Shown here one piece after another: positions 1 to 4,813 of a DNA stretch of 6,846 bases. The first letter of the stretch is position 1, and every line of letters starts with the position of its first letter. Location: contig USOM01000047.1 in the NCBI GenBank assembly GCA_900556345.1, forward strand, positions 1 through 6,846. Direction: 5' to 3'. Source of the DNA: an uncultured Clostridium sp. (GTDB lineage Bacteria > Bacillota > Clostridia > TANB77 > CAG-508). Both the position numbers and the translations under genes were made by a program. The notes beneath the pieces are model-generated. The model was not told the origin of the DNA and ran no database searches. It worked only from the letters and a program-made list of their open reading frames with translations.

Positions 1-101
1 CCTTTTATTTTTTCTTTATTTGTATTATAATAATAAAGTAAAATTAAGGCTTTAAGAAAAAATGAATAAAACTTAAATTTTTTATTAAGAAAAATAAAAT
101 T

Positions 102-134
102 TGTAATATTTCTGTAATATAAATGTAACAATAC
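102..134 (+). promoter_or_regulatory. Three 11-bp-phased direct repeats upstream of nrdD; possible OmpR-family regulator site
   Basis: TGTAATA begins at 102 and 113, and TGTAACA at 124, giving three copies with an exact 11-bp period. Tandem half-sites one helical turn apart are the usual binding pattern of OmpR/PhoB/PhoP-type response regulators. The shared core TAAYA also occurs in the 11-bp repeats upstream of the two-component operon near 3982-4020. The array lies about 95-127 bp upstream of the start predicted from the 214-222 promoter, far for direct activation from that promoter. A weaker TATAAA at 159-164 would place the array closer. The periodicity is seen; function and regulator are inferred, and chance in AT-rich DNA is possible. 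Confidence 0.4.
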
Positions 135-176
135 TTTTAACCTTACAGACCAAATAATTATAAAAATTTACCCATA

Positions 177-200
177 AAACTGTTGCAATTGCAACAGTTT
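177..200 (+). promoter_or_regulatory. Perfect 24-bp palindrome at about -41 of the nrdD promoter; operator or terminator hairpin
   Basis: AAACTGTTGCAA is followed immediately by its exact reverse complement. Two readings compete. As DNA, the palindrome is centred at 188.5, about 40.5 bp upstream of the start predicted from the extended -10 at 214-222. That is the usual place for a class II activator of the Crp/Fnr family, and the TGT-N10-ACA geometry (181-196) fits that family, although the half-site is not canonical Fnr or CRP. As RNA, it folds into a 10-bp stem with an AATT loop followed by a T-rich tail (201-211), so it could terminate a transcript from the left. The palindrome is certain; its role is not. 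Confidence 0.6.
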
Positions 201-213
201 ATTTTTCTTTTAG

Positions 214-222
214 TGTTATAAT
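214..222 (+). promoter_or_regulatory. Extended -10 promoter for nrdDG
   Basis: TGT followed by a perfect TATAAT (217-222) gives an extended -10 element, 31 bp before the nrdD start codon. The predicted transcription start is near 229. No good -35 hexamer stands 16-18 bp upstream (ACAGTT at 194-199 is poor); that place is taken by the edge of the palindrome. A weak -35 with an adjacent palindrome suggests an activator-dependent promoter. This is inferred from motif and position. Confidence 0.6.
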
Positions 223-253
223 TCATTCCATCACGAAGAGGAGGAAATGAAAA

Positions 254-2413
254 ATGAAAATAATAAAAAGAGATGGAACAATTGTAGAATACAACCCAGA
301 AAAAATCAAAAATGCAATAAAAAAAGCCAATAACGACGTTGGTAGAAAAGAAAAAGCAACCAATGAAGAGATTGAAGAAATAATAAAATATATAGAAGAA
401 CTAAACAAAAGAAGAATATTAGTAGAAGATATTCAAGACATAATAGAACAAAAATTGATGGAAATAGGAAGATATGAGCTTGCAAAACAATATATAACAT
501 ATCGTTATACAAGAGAATTAGTAAGAAAAGCAAACACAACAGATCAATCAATAAAAGAACTAATAGATGGAGAAAGTGAATATTGGAATACAGAAAACTC
601 AAACAAGAATGCTAAAATAGTAACAACACAAAGAGACTATTTAGCAGGAATAACAAGTACAGATATAACAAGAAGATTTTTACTACCAGAAGATATAGTA
701 AAAGCTCATGATGAAGGAATAATTCATTTCCACGACGCAGATTATTTTGCACAAAATGCATTACATAATTGTGATTTAATAAACCTAGAAGATATGTTAC
801 AAAATGGAACAATAGTAAATGGAGTTATGATAGAAAAACCACATAAATTCTTAACTGCAATGACAATAGCAACACAAATAATAACAGCTGTAACCTCAAG
901 TCAATATGGTGGAGCAACAGTTACAATGACACATTTAGCACCATTTGTAAGAGATAGCTACAAATATTACCTAGAAAAATATAAAGCAAGAGGATTTTCA
1001 AATCAAACCGCCGAAAAATATGCAAAAGAAGATTTAGCAAAAGAAGTAAAAGATGGAGTACAAACATTCCAATATCAAATAAATTCAATGACAACAACAA
1101 ATGGACAATCACCATTTTTAAGTGTATGTTTCTATTTAGGAGAGACAAAAGAATACAAAGAAGAATTAGCTATGATAATAGAAGAATTCTTAAATCAAAG
1201 AATTCAAGGAATGAAAAATGAAAAAGGAGTATATATTACACCAGCATTCCCAAAACTATTATATGTACTAGAAGAGGACAACATTAAAAGAGATAGCAAA
1301 TATTGGTATTTAACAGAGCTTGCAGCAAAATGTACAGCTAAGAGAATGGTACCAGACTACATATCAGAAAAGAAAATGCTAGAATACAAAATAGATCAAA
1401 ATGGTAATGGAAACTGTTTCCCATGTATGGGATGTAGGTCATTCTTAACACCATATATTGACCCAAAAACAAATAAACCAAAATATTATGGAAGATTTAA
1501 CCAAGGTGTTGTAACAATAAACTTAGTAGATGCTGCATTATCATCAGACAAAAATATGGATGCATTCTGGAAAATAATGGACAAGAGGCTAGAATTATGT
1601 CATAGAGCTCTGCAATTAAGACATGAAAGACTAAGTAAAGCAACAAGTGATGTTGCGCCAATTTTATGGCAACATGGAGCACTAGCTAGACTTCCAAAAG
1701 GAGCAAGTATACACGAATTACTTCATGGTGGTTATTCGACAATATCACTTGGATATGCAGGACTTTATGAATGTGTAAAATTCATGACCGGACATAGCCA
1801 TACTGATAATGGAAAAGGCAAAGAATTCGCAATAGAGGTAATGCAAAGATTAAATGATAAATGTAAAGAGTGGAAAGAAAAAGAAGATATAGATTATAGT
1901 GTATATGGAACACCAATAGAATCAACAACATACAAATTTGCAAAATGTTTGAAAAACAGATTTGGAGTTGTAAAAGGAATTACTGATAAAAACTATATAA
2001 CAAATTCATATCATGTTCCTGTATTTGAAGATATAGATGCATTTTCTAAGTTAAAACTTGAAAGCGAATTCCAAAGATTAAGTCCGGGTGGAGCAATTTC
2101 ATATATTGAAACACCTAACCTACAAAGCAACATAGAAGCTGTTTTACAAGTAATCGAATTTATATATAACAATATTATGTATGCAGAATTAAATACAAAA
2201 TCAGACTACTGCCAAAAATGTGGTTATACAGGAGAAATTTTAATAGATGATAACCTAGAATGGTATTGCCCTAATTGTGGTAACAGAGATCACGATACTT
2301 TAAATGTTGCAAGACGTACTTGTGGATATATTGGAAGTAATTTCTGGAATAAGGGTAGAACACAAGAAATAAAAGAAAGAGTTTTACATCTTGATAATAA
2401 AGATGATGAGTAA
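254..2413 (+). CDS. nrdD: Anaerobic (class III) ribonucleoside-triphosphate reductase, large catalytic subunit
   Basis: Reduces ribonucleoside triphosphates to deoxyribonucleotides without oxygen in the cytoplasm, using a glycyl radical (in the E. coli-type enzyme, formate is the reductant). The 719-residue length is normal for the family. Residues 1 to about 90 are an ATP-cone allosteric domain (begins KIIKRDGTIVEYNPEKI). The ten-stranded barrel domain follows. Cys173 (HNCDLI) and Cys394 (MGCRSF, finger loop) are the likely active-site cysteines by analogy with phage T4 NrdD; Cys292, Cys388 and Cys391 are also present. The C-terminus has the zinc ribbon Cys653/656/672/675, then the glycyl-radical motif RTCGYIG with Gly691, 16 residues after the last zinc cysteine. 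The start is set by AGGAGG at 239-244, 9 nt before ATG. An out-of-frame ATG at 247 lies too close to this site. nrdG follows in the same operon. No frameshift or missing key residue is seen. Confidence 0.97.
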   Translation: MKIIKRDGTIVEYNPEKIKNAIKKANNDVGRKEKATNEEIEEIIKYIEELNKRRILVEDIQDIIEQKLMEIGRYELAKQYITYRYTRELVRKANTTDQSIKELIDGESEYWNTENSNKNAKIVTTQRDYLAGITSTDITRRFLLPEDIVKAHDEGIIHFHDADYFAQNALHNCDLINLEDMLQNGTIVNGVMIEKPHKFLTAMTIATQIITAVTSSQYGGATVTMTHLAPFVRDSYKYYLEKYKARGFSNQTAEKYAKEDLAKEVKDGVQTFQYQINSMTTTNGQSPFLSVCFYLGETKEYKEELAMIIEEFLNQRIQGMKNEKGVYITPAFPKLLYVLEEDNIKRDSKYWYLTELAAKCTAKRMVPDYISEKKMLEYKIDQNGNGNCFPCMGCRSFLTPYIDPKTNKPKYYGRFNQGVVTINLVDAALSSDKNMDAFWKIMDKRLELCHRALQLRHERLSKATSDVAPILWQHGALARLPKGASIHELLHGGYSTISLGYAGLYECVKFMTGHSHTDNGKGKEFAIEVMQRLNDKCKEWKEKEDIDYSVYGTPIESTTYKFAKCLKNRFGVVKGITDKNYITNSYHVPVFEDIDAFSKLKLESEFQRLSPGGAISYIETPNLQSNIEAVLQVIEFIYNNIMYAELNTKSDYCQKCGYTGEILIDDNLEWYCPNCGNRDHDTLNVARRTCGYIGSNFWNKGRTQEIKERVLHLDNKDDE

Positions 2414-2423
2414 TTTTTGACCC

Positions 2424-2473
2424 ATTGGGACCGGTTCTTTTTGGGACATTTTCCAAAAAGAACCGTTCCCAAT
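2424..2473 (+). repeat. Long near-perfect inverted repeat between nrdD and nrdG (dispersed GGGACCGGTTC family)
   Basis: The left arm 2424-2446 (ATTGGGACCGGTTCTTTT onward) pairs with the right arm 2451-2473. The stem is 23 bp with one mismatch (C2431/T2466) and one G-T wobble (2445/2452), closed by a 4-nt loop (2447-2450). No T-run follows, so it is not a normal intrinsic terminator. It fills most of the 84-nt gap between the two genes and would be a very stable structure in the shared mRNA. It could protect or process the message, lower nrdG expression relative to nrdD, or simply be a mobile palindromic repeat inserted at a tolerated site. Related sequence occurs at 4050-4107 and 6817-6846. 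Confidence 0.85.
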
Positions 2474-2497
2474 ACGAAAAAAGGAAGGAAGATAAAA

Positions 2498-2986
2498 ATG
2501 AGATACAACAAAATAAGAAAAATGGATATATCAAATGGACCAGGAGTTAGAGTATCAATATTTATGCAAGGATGCGCATTTAACTGCAAAAATTGCTTTA
2601 ACCCAGAAACACACGATTTTAAAGGTGGAAAAGAATTTACAGACGAAACAATAAACAGAGTACTAGAATTATGTGATAATGAAAATGTAGAAGGTTTATC
2701 TATCCTAGGTGGAGAACCAATGCATCCAAACAATATTGAAGGAACAACAAAACTTGTTAAAGCATTTAAGGAAAAATATCCAAATAAAAATATTTGGGCT
2801 TGGTCAGGATATAAATTTGATAGAGATTTGGAAAATAAAGATGCTATGAATTATATTGATGTTCTTGTTGATGGACAATTTGTTGAGAGTGAAAAAAATC
2901 CTACTTTAGAATGGAAAGGTTCTAGTAATCAAAGGGTTATTGATGTTAAGGAAAGTAGGAAATGTCATAAGGTTATAACTTTGTAA
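2498..2986 (+). CDS. nrdG: Anaerobic ribonucleoside-triphosphate reductase activating protein (radical SAM)
   Basis: Binds a [4Fe-4S] cluster and S-adenosylmethionine and abstracts hydrogen from the C-terminal glycine of NrdD (Gly691 here), creating the glycyl radical. The 162-residue protein is close to the usual length of about 155-175. The radical-SAM motif CxxxCxxC is Cys26, Cys30 and Cys33 (GCAFNCKNC), after the typical opening DISNGPGVRVSIFMQG. The SAM-contacting GGEP stretch appears as SILGGEPMHPNN, followed by WAWSGYKFD and the conserved DVLVDGQFVE. The start is ATG 2498, after AAGGAAGG (2481-2488) with 9-nt spacing. The open frame runs upstream to ATG 2417, but the extra 27 codons would only translate the inverted repeat and have no family match. 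It lies 84 nt after nrdD and is closed by the terminator at 2995-3040. Confidence 0.96.
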   Translation: MRYNKIRKMDISNGPGVRVSIFMQGCAFNCKNCFNPETHDFKGGKEFTDETINRVLELCDNENVEGLSILGGEPMHPNNIEGTTKLVKAFKEKYPNKNIWAWSGYKFDRDLENKDAMNYIDVLVDGQFVESEKNPTLEWKGSSNQRVIDVKESRKCHKVITL

Positions 2987-2994
2987 TATATTAA

Positions 2995-3040
2995 ATGGAC
3001 CATTATTTTGAAAGAAATATTTGAATAATGGTCTATTTTT
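2995..3040 (+). terminator. Intrinsic terminator of the nrdDG operon
   Basis: A 13-bp stem pairs 2995-3007 with 3024-3036 (one G-T wobble), with a loop of about 16 nt and a T-run at 3036-3040. It begins 9 nt after the nrdG stop codon and separates nrdDG from the promoter of the next gene. Confidence 0.85.
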
Positions 3041-3054
3041 AGGTTGAAATTAAA

Positions 3055-3083
3055 TTGACATAAAATATAAAGAGTGCTATAAT
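3055..3083 (+). promoter_or_regulatory. Perfect-consensus housekeeping promoter of the 3136 gene
   Basis: TTGACA at 3055-3060 and TATAAT at 3078-3083 are separated by exactly 17 bp, and TGC before the -10 adds an extended -10. This matches the sigma-A/sigma-70 consensus at every core position. The predicted start is near 3090, leaving a leader of about 46 nt. Such a promoter implies strong expression unless a repressor acts on it. Confidence 0.9.
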
Positions 3084-3135
3084 TTGGTCAATTGCTTAAT
3101 TTGGCAAAAAAATCAGAAAGGGAAAGGATTACATT

Positions 3136-3906
3136 ATGAGAAAAAAATCTAAAAAAAATTCAAAAACGACACCAACAATGATAGAAAATGCACCTTTTGA
3201 AAATTTGTTTGAGATTTTTGATGCAGATGCGAGAAACAATATCATTGAAACTATGTTCCGGGATAGAATTAATTTAATCGAACAGTACAGCAGGCAAGAA
3301 ATTAATAGTTTTCAAGTAAGTAAGATCCTTGGAATAAAAGGCAGGATTATAGCAAGTTCAAATTATATAGAAACATGCGACCAAAAGAAAACTGAGTTTC
3401 AAGTGGGAATTAAAGAACTTTCGGAAGAGATAAAAGAACTTAGACAAGCTGTAGAATTATTACAGAAACGAATTCTAAAATTAGATGAGATTCAAAAAAA
3501 TTATCAAAAATATCTTGAAGGACAAAATAATGAATTGAAAGATGAAGAAGAATTTTCAAAAAAGATAAATACAGTGGCATTAGTCCATCCTACGTGTAGT
3601 GTAAAAGAATTAACATATTATGGTTTTTCTATAATTCACGTAACAAAGCAGGATAGAAGAATATTCAAATTAATAAGACCTGATGAGATTTTTGAATTTT
3701 CGGAAAGTGATAGTTTGATAGTTTTGCCACAATACTATTCAGATTATCTTAAAGAACATTACGATAGTAGTGCGGAAAGAAGTATTATTGCATACTGTGA
3801 AATGGTAGCACACAGAAAAATTGAAATGGATAAGGATGTTAATATTGTTACACTGTTTAATAATGAAGACATTCAAAAAATATTAGAAATTAATGGATTA
3901 ATGTAA
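3136..3906 (+). CDS. Uncharacterised protein with central coiled coil
   Basis: I do not recognise this 256-residue protein. Residues 1-15 are lysine/serine/threonine-rich and basic. Residues 25-80 look helical, with a stretch VSKILGIKGRIIASS (61-75) that weakly resembles a helix-turn-helix. Residues about 88-130 form a clear coiled coil with heptad positions I92, L95, I99, L102, V106, L109, I113, L116, Y123 and L127, so it probably oligomerises. Residues about 145-256 look like a mixed alpha/beta domain of unknown fold (VALVHPTCSVKELTYYGF near its start). There is no signal peptide or membrane segment, so it is probably cytoplasmic. The start follows GGAAAGG (3121-3127) by 8 nt. It stands alone, with its own consensus promoter and a stem-loop behind it. 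It uses ATT for isoleucine and some CGG/CGA/AGC codons more than its neighbours, a mild hint of separate origin. That it is a real gene is well supported; the function is unknown. Confidence 0.85.
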   Translation: MRKKSKKNSKTTPTMIENAPFENLFEIFDADARNNIIETMFRDRINLIEQYSRQEINSFQVSKILGIKGRIIASSNYIETCDQKKTEFQVGIKELSEEIKELRQAVELLQKRILKLDEIQKNYQKYLEGQNNELKDEEEFSKKINTVALVHPTCSVKELTYYGFSIIHVTKQDRRIFKLIRPDEIFEFSESDSLIVLPQYYSDYLKEHYDSSAERSIIAYCEMVAHRKIEMDKDVNIVTLFNNEDIQKILEINGLM

Positions 3907-3917
3907 TGAAATGAAGA

Positions 3918-3959
3918 AAGCCCAAATGGTAGATCAATTTTTGATGACTATTTGGGCTT
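3918..3959 (+). terminator. Stem-loop after the 3136 gene; atypical terminator
   Basis: AAGCCCAAATGGT (3918-3930) pairs with 3947-3959 as a 13-bp stem with one G-T wobble, and an inner ATCA/TGAT pairing extends it. It starts 12 nt after the stop codon, where a terminator is expected. No T-run follows on the + strand (GAGTTGTTG), so it is not a standard intrinsic terminator. It may give weak termination or protect the mRNA 3' end. Confidence 0.5.
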
Positions 3960-3979
3960 GAGTTGTTGATAGCCTAAAA

Positions 3980-4023
3980 TCTTAACAAAATCTTAATAAA
4001 ATCTCTCTTTTATCTTAACAAAA
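3980..4023 (+). promoter_or_regulatory. Four 11-bp-phased TTAACA-like repeats; PhoP-type response-regulator box
   Basis: Hexamers lie at 3982-3987 (TTAACA), 3993-3998 (TTAATA), 4004-4009 (TCTCTT, degenerate) and 4015-4020 (TTAACA), at an exact 11-bp period. Three units share the 11-mer TCTTAAYAAAA. The Bacillus subtilis PhoP box is known as TT(A/T/C)A(C/T)A direct repeats with 5-bp spacers, located about -20 to -60 of activated promoters. Here the array spans about -61 to -23 relative to the start predicted from the -10 at 4031-4036. Autoregulation by the regulator encoded just downstream is the natural inference, but a different OmpR-family protein could bind. Confidence 0.65.
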
Positions 4024-4027
4024 TATC

Positions 4028-4036
4028 TGTTATAAT
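4028..4036 (+). promoter_or_regulatory. Extended -10 promoter of the two-component operon
   Basis: TG-T-TATAAT is an extended -10 with a perfect hexamer (4031-4036). The position of a -35 (4008-4013, TTTTAT) is poor and lies within the phased repeats, as in activator-dependent promoters. The predicted start near 4043 would put the repeat element at 4050-4107 in the 5' leader. Confidence 0.7.
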
Positions 4037-4049
4037 AAAAATGTTCACA

Positions 4050-4107
4050 AAAGAACCGGTCCCAAAAGAGCAAATGGGACCAAAAAGAACCGACCCCAAT
4101 GGTCCCA
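4050..4107 (-). repeat. Two tandem copies of the GGGACCGGTTC repeat in the two-component leader
   Basis: In reverse orientation to the left arm at 2424, the segment carries AAAGAACCGGTCCC (4050-4063), then GGGACC (4076-4081), AAAAAGAACCGACCCCAA (4082-4099) and GGTCCCA (4101-4107). GGGACC can pair either with GGTCCC at 4058-4063 (6 bp) or, with one extra base, with GGTCCCA at 4101-4107 (7 bp). The second pairing abuts the AAAGGAGG Shine-Dalgarno at 4107-4114. The element lies between the predicted transcription start and the response-regulator start codon, so it is probably transcribed as leader RNA. Confidence 0.8.
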
Positions 4108-4120
4108 AAGGAGGCAAAAA

Positions 4121-4813
4121 ATGCAAAACATCCTAATAGTAGATGATGACAAAGAAATAGTAAAAGCAATAGAAATATATCTAGAAAGAAAAAAATACCA
4201 AATATTCAAAGCATTTGATGGAATAGAGGCATTAGAACAGATAAAACAAAATGATATCAATCTAATAATTTTAGACATAATGATGCCAAACAAAGATGGA
4301 ATAGAAACATTAACAGAAATAAGAAAAGACAAAAATATACCAGTAATTTTACTTTCTGCCAAATCTGAGGATATAGACAAAATACATGGTTTAAACCTTG
4401 GTGCAGATGACTATATAACAAAACCATTTAACCCTGCAGAACTAATTGCAAGGGTAAATGCTTTACTTAGAAGATACACAAATTTTGAAACAGAAGAAGC
4501 AAATAATAAAAACATAATAAAAAATGGTGGATTAATTATCAATGACGACTTAAAAAAAGTTACAATAGATGGAAAAGAAATAAAACTTACGCCAACAGAA
4601 TATAATATCTTAAAATTTTTAACAGAAAACAAAGGCAAGGTATATTCAATTGAAGATATATACCAAAAGGTTTGGAAAGATGACTATTTTGCATCAGATA
4701 ATGTAATTGCCGTACACATAAGACATATAAGAGAAAAAATAGAAATAAACCCAAAAGAACCAAGATACTTAAAGGTTATTTGGGGAGTAGGATATAAGGT
4801 GGAATGTTTATGA
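4121..4813 (+). CDS. OmpR-family response regulator, VanR-like
   Basis: DNA-binding transcription factor phosphorylated by the kinase encoded next. It has 230 residues, the family's usual length. Receiver domain, about 1-118: acidic pocket Asp8/Asp9, phospho-acceptor Asp52 (ILDIMMP), Ser79, and Lys101 in GADDYITKPF. Winged-helix effector domain, about 135-228: LTPTEYNILKFL, then AVHIRHIREKI in the recognition helix and the wing ending VIWGVGYKVE. The YFASDN-VHIRHIREK and WGVGYK pattern is closest, from memory, to VanR-type regulators, but no vancomycin-resistance genes are in the window, so a resistance role is not supported. The start follows a full AAAGGAGG (4107-4114) with 6-nt spacing. 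It overlaps the kinase gene by ATGA, implying translational coupling. Phased repeats at its promoter suggest autoregulation. Confidence 0.94.
   Translation: MQNILIVDDDKEIVKAIEIYLERKKYQIFKAFDGIEALEQIKQNDINLIILDIMMPNKDGIETLTEIRKDKNIPVILLSAKSEDIDKIHGLNLGADDYITKPFNPAELIARVNALLRRYTNFETEEANNKNIIKNGGLIINDDLKKVTIDGKEIKLTPTEYNILKFLTENKGKVYSIEDIYQKVWKDDYFASDNVIAVHIRHIREKIEINPKEPRYLKVIWGVGYKVECL

Noticed and set aside
26..31. TATAAT near the left edge as a promoter
   Set aside because: No plausible -35 stands on either strand and no gene start follows; AT-rich DNA gives such hexamers often.
211..222. TAGTGTTATAAT as an NrdR box
   Set aside because: Only one half resembles the known NrdR consensus; no second half or tandem box is present.
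247..333. Short out-of-frame reading frame from ATG 247 overlapping the nrdD start
   Set aside because: The ATG lies only 2 nt after the Shine-Dalgarno, too close for use, and the 28-codon product looks like a frame shadow of nrdD.
2290..2733. Minus-strand reading frame of 147 codons across the nrdD-nrdG junction, and similar minus-strand frames elsewhere
   Set aside because: They lie opposite well-supported genes, lack ribosome binding sites and encode low-complexity Leu/Phe/Ser-rich sequence typical of antisense shadows.
3084..3107. Imperfect dyad TTG-N3-AATT-N4-AATT-N3-CAA over the predicted start of the 3136 gene
   Set aside because: Only 7 of 12 pairs match, which is easily reached by chance in DNA this AT-rich.
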